Source of the DNA: Gavia stellata
Taxonomy: Eukaryota; Chordata; Aves; Gaviiformes; Gaviidae
NCBI RefSeq assembly: GCF_030936135.1
Contig: NC_082594.1
Coordinates: 121,744,668 to 121,808,667 of the forward strand
DNA: 64,000 nucleotides
Direction of reading: 5' to 3'
The notes under the pieces are model-generated. The model ran no database searches. It was given only the letters and a program-made list of their open reading frames with translations, and was not told the origin of the DNA. The translations under genes and the position numbers were made by a program. The first letter of the stretch is position 1. Every line of letters begins with the position of its first letter. Shown here piece after piece: positions 44,875 to 58,400 of this stretch.

Positions 44875-47800
44875 GTCTTCTGTAGACTCAACGTCAAACT
44901 GACAACATAGAAGGAGGGGAGAAAATCTGTTTAAATGCAGGTAAAAGATGCACCCTAATTATATAATTTCCTTCGTACAGCTTATTAAGGACTGTAGGCC
45001 TTTGTATCATGGTTTTTGTTTGCAACAGTCTTGGCCCAGATTTTTGGCCTTAAGGTCATTATGTAATACTATACATTTCATAATGGTTGAGGCCCTCTCA
45101 TTACCATGTAATCCTTTGAAGATTGATACTTTCTGTTTATTTTTAATAAATAGAAAGTGTTTACCCTCAGTGTTCTTACAGGGCTAGGGAACATTAATCT
45201 TCATTATTCATGAACAAGACACCGAGGAAAAATGGTCAAGTACAATTTCCAAAAGAATATAAGACATCTCCCAGATTTTTCTACTTCTTAAAATATATTT
45301 CTGATTACTGCAACATTTGACTTTCTGAGGTGGGAAATTTCCCTGCATTTGCAAATATTGCAAATATAAAGAACTTCTCACAATTTACTCTTCACCAGAT
45401 CAAAAGGGCATCAGCTGAACTTACAAAAATGTGTGTATGGACGTCTAGGATAGGAATGCAGAGGAGGAGGAGATTCTCCCATCATATCTTCTGGTTTGTC
45501 AGTCAAATAACAACGAACTGGAAGCTCTTGTGCACAACGAAAAAAGAATAATCATACTGTAACTGATAGACTGCACTTTTCCTCCACCCAGGCACACCAT
45601 TCTAAAATACAGCGTACCGCAGTGGAGAAATCACCTCATCAATCAAATAGCTTGAGAAGAGTCTAAAGAGCTTCCCCTAGAACTTTTCCTCTCCCCAAAG
45701 GACAGCTATAGGTACCATTCCTGACTTACACAGGGCACAATTTAGGCAGGCTTGCTAACCAGTTCTTTCAATACTAATGAATAATTTTGACTGGTGCGTG
45801 TCACTGTATTTGTGGTGGATGTGAATCTTACGTCCCAAGGATTTTTGCAGGTTATTTCATTTGTAAAGCTAGTGCGATTATTTTATGTATTTTCACTTTT
45901 CTATTAGGAAAAAAACCCAACAAAGGAGAACCAAAATATTAAACCTGAGACAGAGATGATGCAAGAGTAAAACAAACACTTATATCTTTTTGTTCCATGT
46001 TAGCAGCAATTGCCAGTATCTCCATTCTTTTCCTCCTTGCCTTGGCAAGTGGTATATACATCATGTTTTACTGGATTTTTTGCTCATTTGTCTGTCACTT
46101 CTAACTTGATTAATACAATATATTGTGCTTGATGTTTGAATTTCAGAAACCGCAATCAATGCTAAATTTCCCTTTGTGACTGATCTGCCACATTTAATAG
46201 ACAGCCTGTGCAGTTTGGCAGCAACGCTCTGAGCGTAACATGGTTCCAACAGTAACTCTGCGATGCCTTTGGGGGCTGCATCAAGGAGTGAAGCCTGGAC
46301 ACCACAGGCTGCCTCACATATTCTAGCTGTACTCCATAATGCCGTACTGAAATACAGAACTATAACTGGTTATCTGAAAATTTTCGTGTTCAGTACAAAT
46401 TTTAGCTTTGGATCTTCCCACCGTAGTGTGTTGAGAAAAGTGTTTGTTGCTCTGTAGAAAAACCTGAGGAGTGCGGGCTCTGGTCAGTCATCTTTTCAGC
46501 AGGTCTGGGGTCTTACAGGCATAAAGTATATGTATGCTGTTAAGAGTCACACTGCAAAGTACTGAATAAACATGCTTTTCCTGTTTGTTAAAGACCTAAA
46601 TGGCACAACGAAGAAATCACACCCTAAGGCTTTGAGGTGAAATACCAATACAAAATTATTTATACAGACAGCGTACAACTTAGAATTAAGATCACTGTAG
46701 TCATGTCAGTTACTGATGTTCTAGTTTTCAGGAGACTTATTTCATACAGAACCACCACAGGCTCAACTAGGTAGCAGCTTAGCCAGGGTTTCTGAGAGTA
46801 GGGCAAGGCACTGAAAGGCATCTTCCAAGACATATAGCGAAGTCAAGCACCAAACATCTCAGATAGCGGTAGGGGCAACACTGCACTTGCTTTGGCCACT
46901 ATAGGAAATGAATGTCAGACAGCACATGCTTTCTTTTTTTTCTATTAGTCAGTGACCAACCCACATGTCCTACATCCTGCATCATCTCTGAACTCTGTGT
47001 TCGATCTGAACCCTGATCAGAGTACTCCCCTAGCACACATGCATCAGGATTGATCTCTGCTCAGGGAACTTTCCTCTGTGATCCACTTTGAGAGCAGTGC
47101 ATATTGTAATATTCTCCTAACCCTGTTAAGCAAAAGTTATTTATTCCTTAGTAAAAAGGATTCCGATTAATTCCTTTTCAAGGTAATTTAACAACAGCAC
47201 ATTTCAAGCACATACACACTTACGAGGACTGGAAATGCCCGAGGATTTCAAGTTTTACCAACAAGCAAACAAGAAAATCACATGTGTAAAGTTCTAAAAA
47301 ACCCATGTTAATCACATCCTGCTAAAATCCCATACTAGCTACAATGATACTAGTTTTCCAGAACTTCCCCACTGAATCTCCAGGAGGCATTTTCTGAGGT
47401 AGAAAAGAGAATTAACTCTCCGCCTCCTCCCAATGAAACCCCTATGACTTAAATGCTAACTCCATACTTCAGTTGTTGAGAAATACCCCCAAAGGAAGAA
47501 GAATCCCACATTCTAAACATCCAAAATTGTCTCAGGAAGTAGACCAAAACCACTGCATTTTACCTCAATATACACATATCGTATCCCCCCCCCCCGTACA
47601 CCTATAATGCTACAGAGCTGTTAGAAGAATGTCAGGGATTTTTTTACCTCTTCTGATTTCACAAGTAGCCAAAAAATTCACAGTCTTGTTGTTTCAGGTG
47701 TTTCTTGCAGTCAGGGTTTATATAGATATAAAAAATAAAATTAATATACAGCTCTCCTGAAGCTGTGGAACTTTGTTTCTTCCCTGCTCCTTTCACAGCC

Positions 47801-48780
47801 ACACCTACACATACCAGAGCTTAAGTATTTAACCTGCAAGTTCACTCCTGTCCCACAAATGAAAGCAGTTGTTTCTACAGTATGGATCATGTTTCTATAC
47901 ATGTAAAGCTTCCACAGCTTTTGCGTTCAGTTCTCCCTCTTTGGGCTTAAAAAGCTTTTTCTCTGGACCATTTCTTTTGCCTGGCTTTGTTGAACAAACT
48001 TTTTAACGGTAACTCCTGCAAGCTGTAACTGAGTAACAGAAGAAATCAATTGTTGTCAGAAATATGATTTCTACAGCAGCAGTGACGCCGCTTTGGGATT
48101 GTGCTCGGGCATTACGAGAGCGCGAGCACCACAGCCACAGCAGAGACCTGCAATTCTCTTACTAAGGCAGAGCACAGGAACCTGACAGCAGGGAGCGAGG
48201 TAATAGTAGATGCCTGGAGCTATCTGCAGGGTTAGGTAATCTATTTTCTCTTTAACAGTATTTACTAGTGCTTCATTTTCTCTGAACGATTCAAGCCTCC
48301 TGCGTGCTATCCAGTAGGAAAAACGGATGAAATGACTCAAGTATTCCAGGGAAAAGGGTTTACAAAGAAACAAACAAAATGCAGGAAGAAGTGGAAGGTA
48401 GCTGTCTGTTCTAGAAGGCCGCAGGTGCTGTCTGCAGTAAACACACGGCCTCTGCCTCCTGCAAGAACCAGCTTTCCCACCCGCTCTCTTCCCCACCACC
48501 CTGCAGCAGTTCCAGCTGGCGATTGCGGTCGATCTCCAGCTACAACGTCGTGAGACGTACTTTTCCATACACCCGGCTGTGAACTACGGCACCCCAGGCC
48601 GTAAGCTTTGCTATCAGCTATCGGTAGGTATAGCTGCTGCCTCCTCTCAGCCTGCATGGTGTAACGCGGTCACAGCTTAGCATTAAATGGGGTAAACGTT
48701 TAACTGAGGACCTGACACGAAAGCCCCGCGCTCACACACAGGCCCAAGGCTGCGCCACCCGCTAGGCAGAGGAGAACAGC
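44875..48780. other. Intergenic DNA upstream of HHLA2 and IFT57
   Basis: No gene I can support. It may contain the HHLA2 promoter and a 5' untranslated exon, but I cannot place them. An 11-base C run lies at 47585-47595. GC rises after about 48.4 kb. A 165-codon open frame on the - strand (48071-48568) has no recognisable domain and is of a length expected by chance. Confidence 0.6.
47585..47595 (+). repeat. Poly-C run (11 C)
   Basis: Eleven consecutive C in the intergenic DNA between HHLA2 and IFT57. Confidence 0.9.
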
Positions 48781-49069
48781 AAAGCATTACGAATCACAGC
48801 CCCCCGGGCGCTGAAGAGCGACTGCGAGCCGGGCCCCACACCGCGCGGGTTTATTTGCTGCAAGCAGGGCGGCAGGAAACGCTCCTACCAGCCCCGCCCA
48901 GCCCCTGAGGGAAAACAGCCCGCCATCCTCTCCCCGCCCCCGCTGCGGCCCGCCGTCTCCACCGAGCGGAAGTGACGAAGCCTGGTGCGCCACAACCCCG
49001 CCCCCTCGGCGGCGGCGTGTAGTACGGAAAGCCGCGGTGAGGCGGTTCCTGCGCCACTGTGGAGCGGTG

Positions 49070-49199
49070 ATTGGATGTTGACCCGGCATGCCTCGTCGCC
49101 ATTGGTGGTTCGCGCTGGACAGGCGCGGCTTCTCGGCGCCCCGGGCGCGTGTGATTAGGGCAGGAGGTGGGTGTTGAGGACGAGGCAGGCGGGGATTGG
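49070..49199 (+). promoter_or_regulatory. IFT57: Three ATTGG (inverted CCAAT) boxes
   Basis: ATTGG at 49070-49074, 49101-49105 and 49195-49199, all in the same orientation, 40-170 bases upstream of the IFT57 ATG. This is the NF-Y type arrangement common in CpG-island promoters. Confidence 0.55.
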
Positions 49200-49207
49200 T
49201 AGGACCG

Positions 49208-49221
49208 GTTGCCTCGGTTAC
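49208..49221 (+). promoter_or_regulatory. IFT57: RFX X-box
   Basis: GTTGCC-TC-GGTTAC matches the X-box consensus GTNRCC(N0-3)RGYAAC at 11 of 12 defined positions. It lies 18 bases before the IFT57 start codon. RFX factors drive many ciliary genes through this element. Confidence 0.65.
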
Positions 49222-49239
49222 GGGCGGCAGCGCTGCAAG

Positions 49240-49439
49240 ATGGCGGAGGAGGCCGCGGGCGGCGGCGGGAGCCGGCGCGGGGCGGCGGGGGAGAGGGATG
49301 AGGAGGGGGTGGCGGCGGAGCGGGGCCCGGGTGCGGCCTATCACATGTTCGTGCTGATGGAGGACCTGCTGGACAAGCTGAAGCTGCTGAGCTACGAGGA
49401 GGAGGCGCTGCGGCGCCACAACATGCGGCCGCTCTCCAG
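49240..49439 (+). CDS. IFT57: IFT57 exon 1
   Basis: 200 bases. MAEEAAGGGGSRRG is a low-complexity leader; ERGPGAAYHMFVLMEDLLDK and LKLLSYEEEALRRHNMRPLS are conserved with mammals. CAAGATGGCGGAG around the ATG also resembles a YY1 site. A GTG-initiated in-frame extension upstream is not favoured. Confidence 0.95.
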
Positions 49440-52400
49440 GTGCCCCTCGCCCGCTCCGCCGGACGGCTGGCAGCGGCGCCCGGGGGCGCGGAGGGCCCCG
49501 GGGAGGGCGGCGGCTGTGGTGGTCTCGCCCGGAAGGTGTCGGCGTGGGTGCGGGCGGGGGGCCGGCGGGGGCCGGGGGGTCGCGCCGCGTGGTGCGAAGC
49601 TCCACGCGTGAGGGTCCGCAGCCGGCGCGGCTGCAGCGAGGGACGCCAGACCGTGTACCGCGGGTGTGCGCGTCTGGGGGCAAACCCGGAGTGGGAGCAG
49701 GAAGAAATCCCAGCGAGCGGTTACGCCCCTGCGGTCAGGGTTCGGGAAGGAAGGCTGGCTGCCAGATGGCAAGATGCCTGGGGCAAGTAAAAAACGGTCA
49801 ACTTCACCGCTTCCCATACGATTTTGGAGCTTTCAAAAAGGGAAGTCGCTCTATAGGCTGAGATGTGATAAGTAAATAGTCACTTGATCTTCTCTGCCCC
49901 CAGTAGATAACTTGAGTTTGAATTATTGGCACGCTAGTGTATCTGTAAAAAATAATGCTACCCTCAATGAATTTCTTGTATACAGGGTAGCTGTGTGTGG
50001 GGGTGTGTGTAAGGGGACTTGGACCCATTGTTTTTAAGTCTGTATTTTCATATCTAATACATATTTGTTTCATATGTAACAAAAAAAAAAAATTCATTGG
50101 GAGACAGGAAACCTGGGAAACGGGACCAATGTGCTCCCGAAATCCACCTGGCCAATTAACTTTCAAGTCCATCCATCAGTTTCAACCAGGTTGCACAGCA
50201 GTGTGTCACACAATTAAGCTTTCTATAAGCAACAGTTTGATGGGGGGGAAAAAATAGCCCAAATCTCTTGTTGGGAGGGAGGCTCAAGTATGAGCTCAGT
50301 GGCTGTAAGCTGTTTGTTTGTAGCCAGCTGTTGGACCATCAGTCTATTTGGAGCAAGGAAGCAAACCTTTGTCTGCCTTAGCGAGCTGTCATGTCTGTAA
50401 GGGGAAGAGTTTGGTTCCGAGTGTCCAGTGAACACACGACTTATATTTTGGGAAGACTAACTGTGGTCTGATTTTATGGACTGAATTCTCATTAGGACCA
50501 CATTTTTCAATGTAGTGTGATCCAAAATAGATCCAGTTTGTGTATCTTGCTCTGTAAAGTGACTCAAAGCACAGTAGGTGAGGATGGATGGAAGGATTGC
50601 TTCAAAAACATGCTCCTGATCTGAGCTTATGCACTGATTTAGGTATACCAGCCTCTTGCTGCTTTTGAAGAATATGGGCAGGGGAAGAGATTTGGGGAAC
50701 TTTGAAGCAAAAGGAACTGGATGTATTGCTGTTGTCAGGAAAGGTATTTGAGGATTTTAAGAAGGGAACAGGAGGTGAGGTTACTGTGGTATAGCGGCAT
50801 GACTGAGGACAATATGCAGAAAGAGGACACATCTCTTTAGGCAATAAGGCTTCAGTAAATTTGTTTTCCGCTCCTCAAGGAAGTGCCGTTCAAGTTTTCA
50901 TGCGGTCACTTGATGCAAAATGTATTTATTTATTTATTTATTTTTAAAGAGGCATAATCATATACTGAAATACAGATACCTTTCTTTGTGCTATTTGTCT
51001 AAAATCCCTTTCATGGAGAGCAATATGCTCTTCTAAAGCATTTTTCAATGTATTCTAAAGTAGATGAAAGATGAGACAAATCCACCCTGGCTTCCAGTGT
51101 CATGGGTAAAGGTATAAAGCTTTAGCAATGGATCATTTTAATTTTGTTTTTGAAGTAGGCTGTTTACTGTGTGATGTTGACAGTAGTTATCAATCACTTT
51201 TGCTAATCTATTCAGAGGATGTTTTTAATCTATTCAGAGGATGTTTTTAAAATTTAAATTTTGTCTTGCACTGTAAATCACTTGCCCTGTGAAAAATGCC
51301 TGACATTTAGCAAAATCTTAGCTCATTCATGGCCTACAAGTTATTGGTAATTGCACATCTTTGACTTTTGATTCTTTTGAGCTTTTAAGTATTTTGTGTT
51401 ATGCAAGGGACATTTGAATGAATCCATTGCATAGGTTCTTAATTAGTCAGTGGTGGTATTTTATGAAGTGATGGGGTGGATTCTGCATCCCTAAAATTAA
51501 ATGGGAACAGAATTCAGCTCATGATGATTTGAGGCTGCTCAGGTAAATAAGAGGAGTAACTTTGGTTTATGTGGACATGTTAATTTGGTGGTGTTTAACT
51601 GAAGCTGTATAATCCTGCTGGTAGGAGAGAGGACTACCCAGTTTCCATTTGATTCCTTGGAAGTCTAATGTTGATTAATAGCTTGCTCAAAGTGGGAAAC
51701 AGATGAGCTGCATGTAGAAAACTTAGTCTACTGTGGTTATGTGTGAAACTAGACATCCTGAATTCTGTTCAGATGGATCACTCATTGAGAAAGTCAGTTA
51801 AAGAAACTGCTTTCTAGCCTGTGCTGGCCTATAATGCTGTAAGAGCTTCAGGAGCTCAAAATATTTACCATTTTTTCCCCTTTTTAAACAGGCACTACTT
51901 TGCACTGCCCACTAATCCTGGTGAGCAGTTCTTTATGTTTTGCACGCTTGCTGCTTGGCTGATCACTAAAGCGGGACATCCCTTCGAACAGCCACAAGAA
52001 TATGATGACCCCAATGCAATAATATCAAATGTACTCTCAGAATTGCGATCATTTGTAAGTGTTGAACATGCTGTTTTCCCAAGTGTATTTCAAGCATGTG
52101 CGTCACCTTCAGAAATAACAGTAATGACACACTTTCTCTGCTGTCTGATTATGTTCCCAAGGACTGGACAGACTTTTCCTATCTATAAGTTTGTACTGTG
52201 TTAATTAGTTAATTGGAAGTTTATATTGTGTGTACCTACTTGCTAACTTTTTGGCATTACAAAAATGGTCTTACAATATTATATATGATTCCAATTAGTT
52301 TTGTTCCACATTCTGTAAAATGGATTAAATCAGGCTTACTTCTCATAGTGCCACACGTTGCTCATTTATGGTAGTATAATTTGCAAAGATTTTATCTTGC

Positions 52401-55400
52401 AAGTTTACACAGCGCTTGTGATCCTGCTCCTGCCAAAGCCAATGGTATAATTCATAGTGAAGGAGGTGGTTTATAATTGTATTCATGTTTTCTTCATTTT
52501 TTTTGTTGAGGAGTAAATGGTTGCATAAACTGCCAGGAACTATTGGGATTTTTTTCAATATTAAAAAAAAACCCCTGAAGGTCAGGCGAGTGTATCAACT
52601 TACAGGAAGTATGTATAATCTTATGAAAGATTATACTGGGGTACAGCTGTGAATGATGTTAAGAACACTGTTCTCTAAAGGAGTTACTTGATAAAAAACT
52701 AAGATATTTATTCTGTGGGACAGCAATAAATAAAAATAAATATTTTCTAAATAAAATCTGGAACAAACAATGCAATGTTGAAAAGCTGGTGGTTAAGTCT
52801 CAGTACCTGAGTTCCTCCATAGCTGATCTTGCCTTGCCAGCATGTCACTTGTGTGCTTGACCATCTAGCTCCCTTGTGGCTTCTGACTCTTCTGCTCCCT
52901 ATGAGTATCCTCTTACCAGGTGCTTTAAGATTTCTACACTGCATCTGTTCCTTGGGTTCTTTTGTTTTCCCTTCTGTTGCCTGACTGGAGCTGCACAGGG
53001 GAAGAATATGAACTAACATTGGTAAAATCTTCATACACAATGGACACTTTGGTTTTAGTGTAGTAAATCTTGTTATCTCCCTGAGAGGAAACTCGATTGA
53101 TGGGTAGCCATTAGTAAACAGTATATCTCTTTATTTTAGGGAAGGCCTGTGGATTTTCCTCCCTCAAAATTAAAAGCAGGTTATGGAGAGCAAGCATGCT
53201 ATGTTCTTGATTGTTTAGCTGAAGAAGCCTTGAAATACACTGGCTTTAGCTGGAAAAGGTATAGTACACTTTTAAGCATCCACCCTTATGCATTGTTTTC
53301 CAGCAAACAAATGTAAGTTGTAATTGTAAAGACAAAACATAGTAATTACCAAAAATGTTTTACTTGATGTTTCATGAGATGCAAAATTCAGCTAGGCTTG
53401 AAGCAGTGGACAAATTAATTCCTAATGCAATTTCACACAACTTAGTCTATTACCAGCAAGGATAAGTTTGGACCATTAACAGACTTAGCTAATTAATAAA
53501 GATTTGACTGATGACCTTTTTTTGGTCATTTTCCTATGCATAACTGTTTGTTAATCTGACAGTTGAGTTGAAACATATTAATATTCTTTTAGGTGCTATC
53601 AATCAATCTTGACCTCTTCAGTTGGAGGTATGCACAGTATGTGATCATGTTACAAGTAGGCTACAGTAACTTTGAGTATTTAATCCGAAGGAAATCTTAG
53701 GAGAAATTAGATGACAGATAATTTCAAGTATATGAAAATTCATTTAAAAGCGCTCTTTATTTCTTTCCTTCCCTCTGATGGGTTTTGAAATGGATATAGT
53801 GAAGTAATTTCTACCTTGGAAATATTTTACTGTGACCTCTATTTAGTACACAGATGCCAAAAATGAGCCTGTGGTGATTTACACTTAAATTTTAAGAGGT
53901 TACACCAAAAAAGAAAATGACTCAAAATTTACTTCTCAGATGTCTTTTCAGTATGAATGTACTGTACTGCTTGGCATAATAACTAACCCTTGCTTTTGAG
54001 GCAGTCCAAGATAAACAAAGACTTTTAAGGCTGAGCTTTAATTTTATTTGTTTAAGCGTGTGAGATGCTGTCTAGTTATATTCCACATCATCCATACTTC
54101 TCATGAAGTGTCTTGTTTGCTTAGGAGCAGTTTACAGAGGTATTTCCAATTTACTGTTTTTAAAAGCTCTGCTGTTCTTTGAACTAATTTCAGGCCAGCA
54201 TATCCAACAGAAGAGCTAGAAGAAGAAGAAATAACAGAAGATGATGCAGAATTAACACTTAATAAACTGGAAGAGGATGTTGTGGTAGGTTTACCTAACT
54301 GGTTTGGATTATATCAGTATTGGTCAGCTATGAGGAAATTTTTGTCACTGTTCATTTTGTTTGGCTTTGTTTAAGAAGTCTTTTCTACTAGCTGTTCCAT
54401 TGCCTTTTTTCCCAGCATCTCCCTCCCTGCATTGTCAGCTTCTTTGTAGAGTTTTTTGTTTCCTTTGAGGTAAGGTTGTTAAGTCTTTGGAACAGAGCTT
54501 ATGTTTTTATGTGCATTTATAGTTAACGTAAAGTGAAGTGGAATTTAACCATACATTAAAATTGCACAGATTCAGAATTGTTTGTTTTTTGCTGATATGA
54601 GCTGTTGATGTTAAACGAAACTTCAGTCCCTGTTTACAGAATTGGCTGACATTTGGTTAAAATTTGCCCAGCGCTTAATTAATAGAGTGCTCACTATTGT
54701 GACTCAGATTTCACTGCAAATAGGAAACAGTAACTCTGGTACTTAGTTGATCTTAAGATTTGGGAACAGGGTAGATGGAAAAGAACAACTGGAAACCAAG
54801 CATTTGATTAAAAACACTAGCAAAGACATAAATAAAGATTGCAGAATTCTTTCTGTAGAGAAAGGTCATGGCAGCTCATCGCTATATATTCCACGAATGA
54901 AATGGTAATATGCAGTCATCCTTTCTGACTGCAGAATAATTCTTTCTGCTTTGAAATACCTTTTACCAACAAGATGTCCATGTTTGAGGATGGACTGTTT
55001 TATTTATTCCTGCTTTTTAACTATAATAATTATAGTGAAGTCGTCATGTCTATGAAACAGCCTATGAAATACACCTGTAAGTTCAAATATGTTTTTAGGA
55101 CTTCCTGATGGATAGATGTTGAACAGAAGTTGTTTCTTGCTGATTGGCTTTCTCAGAAGATTATTTTTATGGGAATTGGAGTCTGGCTGTTATCTGGTAG
55201 CATAATGTTATCACAAGACATTGTCATTTTCACAGGCCTCTGTCAGTTTCCTTGAAGTCAGTCTTTTTACTGCTAACTTGCACAAGATTTTTCTGGAGAG
55301 GAAAGTTAGCTGAAGACAAAGTGAAAATTACAAAAAGAAGTTAGTTTCACATCCGATTTCTCCAAAAGCTGATGTTGTGCAAAATAAATGTAGATCGAAA

Positions 55401-58400
55401 CCAAAATATTGAAAGCTGTGAGCCTGGAAGTGTTCACTTGCTGGGTCAGTAAATTACTTGAGGAGAAAACAATTTTCTGGAGTGTTAAGTCTCAGCAATA
55501 CTGCATAGAAAATGCCACAACTGTCCCATTTTTGTGCTCATATTTTTCGAGTGCTCGGGAAAAATTAAAGGTCATAAAAGTTGGAAATAGAGTGCCAGTA
55601 ATGTTATCGTGTGGTTCTGATCATAGTCCCAATTTATATTGCACAATAGTCCACAAGAATGTAACAGTGGAAGAGTCTGCTTCTCCCTTTTCTCACAGTT
55701 TTCCTAAGTATTGTGTTATTTTTCTCGTTTTTATTAGCCAAGAAAAATTCCAAACTTTTATTCTTAAATTTCATACAATATGCAAATATTGTGATGTGGT
55801 TGTCTGGCTGCATTTTTACCAGCTTTGAGGTCTCTACAGAAAAAGTCTTGAATAATTCTGAGAACAATAAGAGACATTCTGTATTGCATGTTTGACCAGC
55901 CTCAGAAATGTAAGCTGTTGGCTAAATGCTTTAAATATTAAACAGTCAGCTGTCTGCTCTTTTCAGTGTCTCGTTAAAGTCTTAAGCTGTTAAATTGGGA
56001 AGTGGGGAGGAAACAGTTAAATAAAGCACAATTGAAACCCTTCAAAGAACCTTTGGATTTGGGCTCAGGTAGTATCTGAGGCCATGATTTTCACAACTGA
56101 CATGTTGTACTAGCTCTTCTGAGTTTGTGTGTTAATAAAACCATTGAGCTAGGTTTATACCAAGTGGATAACCACTTTTTTAGAGCCCCTAATGGTTCTT
56201 CAGGGATTAATTATATGCTACCAATATATTGATATGTCCTGGATGTATTAGCTGTATCCATAATTGAATTTAGCAGTATTTCCAGTAGTTAAATATTAAT
56301 GATGAGGTTCATTGATTGTTCTTCTGGTTTTGATCCTTCTGAATAAAATTGATGAGGCTGACAGAGACAAGCCTAGTTCTGTAAATCTTGGGAAATTTAG
56401 GTGAACAGTAGCCAGCAAGGAAAATCTGTGCAAGGAAATCTGCACAGTTTGGTTCCTCAGTTATGAAAACTGGTCTTGTCGTTGTCATGGTAGTGTTGTA
56501 ATATGTTCTTCTAAGTGCTGTACAAATACATATTGTCCATTTAGCAAAAGATAGTCCCAATCTAGTCACCATTAATTTCTTGAAGTACTCAGGAGACTAG
56601 GGGCCAAACATGCCAGAAGAAAATAAAGTGGTCCCTGTTAGTTAAAAATTAGGTAAGGTACAGCAATAAGCTCCCAGGTTTTCACTGAGTCTTGAAGGGC
56701 TCTATGCTAAGACCTGTGTTACTGCAGCATTCATGATTTGTCTACAAAGGAGGTGAATGATGAAATTTGACTTTGGTGGAAAAGATGATGGCTAACACAA
56801 GAGCTACAGAAGGACAAGGCGTATAAGGGTGAAGTGTATGGGTGATAAAATAGCAGGTGAAATTCAGTATAGATAAATGGAGTGTAACGCACGGCAAAAG
56901 CATCTTTGACTTATGCAGTGATGGATTCTGAGCTGACATTGATCACTGAGGAATGCAATTTTGAGACTATAATAGATAATTCTATAAAACCGTCACCCCA
57001 GTGTGTAGTGTCATGGGCAAGAAAACAAATCAATTGCCTCAATTTGAATTGTAGCGTTCTGCACACTTCTAAAATTTGGCATCATTCTGCAGCTCCAAAT
57101 CAGTAGTGCAAACAACATCTTGAAAACTGTTCAGGTATGGTTGTGGTTTATTTTTTGGTTTTGTTTGGTTTTATTTTTAATGTAAAGTTTTAGGAAACAC
57201 CTAAGAAATTACAGTTACCATACAACTATTGATAATGGCCCATTTGATGTGAGAGGGCTTAGGTTCTGGGGTTTTTTGGTTGGCTGTTTTACTTTTTAAA
57301 TACTGTGCACCGTGAGGGAAATGTGGGGTAGCTTTTGTCTTTCAGCTTGTCCCAGATATTGTGTCTCCTCATAAGATTTTAAGTAAATACAAGCTCCATT
57401 ATAATAAACTCTCTGTGTCAGAAATTTTGAATTTAATACTGCTTGTCCTGTGCTCCTGCAAAATAAAATTATGGAGAAAGACTGTGCAATAGTTACTGAA
57501 GTCTTACTTTGCAACTTTCCTTAAGGAAGAAGAGTCGGACAATGAAGAAAATTTTATTGACCTGAATGTTCTAAAGGCACAAACGTACAGATCGGTAAGT
57601 TGCTACCCATCAGTCCTCTCTTAAGAGATTTTTACATCTGTAGCAGCAATGTATTTCTGTTGGATTTAAGTGTGAAAGTCCTTATATAATCTAAACTCGA
57701 AAAAACATTCCAACTGAAATGTATCAGCTTATTTAAAAAAAAAAAAAAGTACATCCAGTTTCTAAACTGTTATCACTGCAAGGTCGCTGGAAACATTTGC
57801 AAGAAATTTTTGCAGAGACTTTTGGGGAAACATGGTATTAGTTTCTTGAATGTATTTTAATTTTTCCCCCTGTGCTATTTCTGGAATGTGTTATAATTTC
57901 TTATTGTCTATATTTTATTCTTTTCAATTCTAAATATGATGAGAAGTTCTATTTATTTTAACTCCTAGTCTTTATGAATTCAAAGAAAGCCATTGAAGAA
58001 ATCTGTTATATCTGTAGTCTAGATAATTCTGGATATAATTTTTTTTCTGACTATGAACACTGTAAGCCATTGTAACATGATTTCTAACAGTTCTCACTGT
58101 GCATAGTGGTGATACTTTGTATATAAAATTTGAGATTTTTACACAGGACATGAATGACTCTGCAAAGCAAGAAGAGATTTTACAGTCCACGACAGACGCA
58201 GCAGAGTGGAATCTGGAAGTGGAACGTGTGCTTCCACAGCTGAAAGTTACGGTCAGGACTGACAATAAGGTACACGCAAATGGCTTTGCATGTGTACACA
58301 TGGTGATTAAAGTGTGATTTCAGTCAGTGTTGTTTACTTTCCATTTACAACTTTTTTTTCTTTATCACACCAAGAATTGTGAATAATGGGCTCTCCGACA

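Larger units (their letters stand above)
48781..49700. promoter_or_regulatory. IFT57: CpG island over the IFT57 promoter and first exon
   Basis: Dense CpG and G+C compared with flanking DNA, many GGGCGG/CCGCCC-type GC boxes (for example near 48893, 48933 and 49000), and no TATA box seen. It spans the start codon of IFT57, as expected for a housekeeping-type promoter. Promoter activity toward HHLA2 is possible but unsupported. Confidence 0.85.

Noticed and set aside
49171..49239. N-terminal extension of IFT57 starting at GTG 49171
   Set aside because: In frame, but it begins with GTG and the ATG at 49240 has a good context.
48787..49683. 298-codon open frame on the - strand through the CpG island
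   Set aside because: Pro/Arg/Ala-rich product typical of antisense frames in GC-rich DNA; overlaps IFT57 exon 1 and shows no domain.
52747..53040. 97-codon frame on the - strand in an IFT57 intron
   Set aside because: No domain or splice signals; consistent with chance.
55409..55828. 139-codon frame in IFT57 intron 4
   Set aside because: AT-rich intronic sequence, no similarity recognised, length close to chance expectation for the window.
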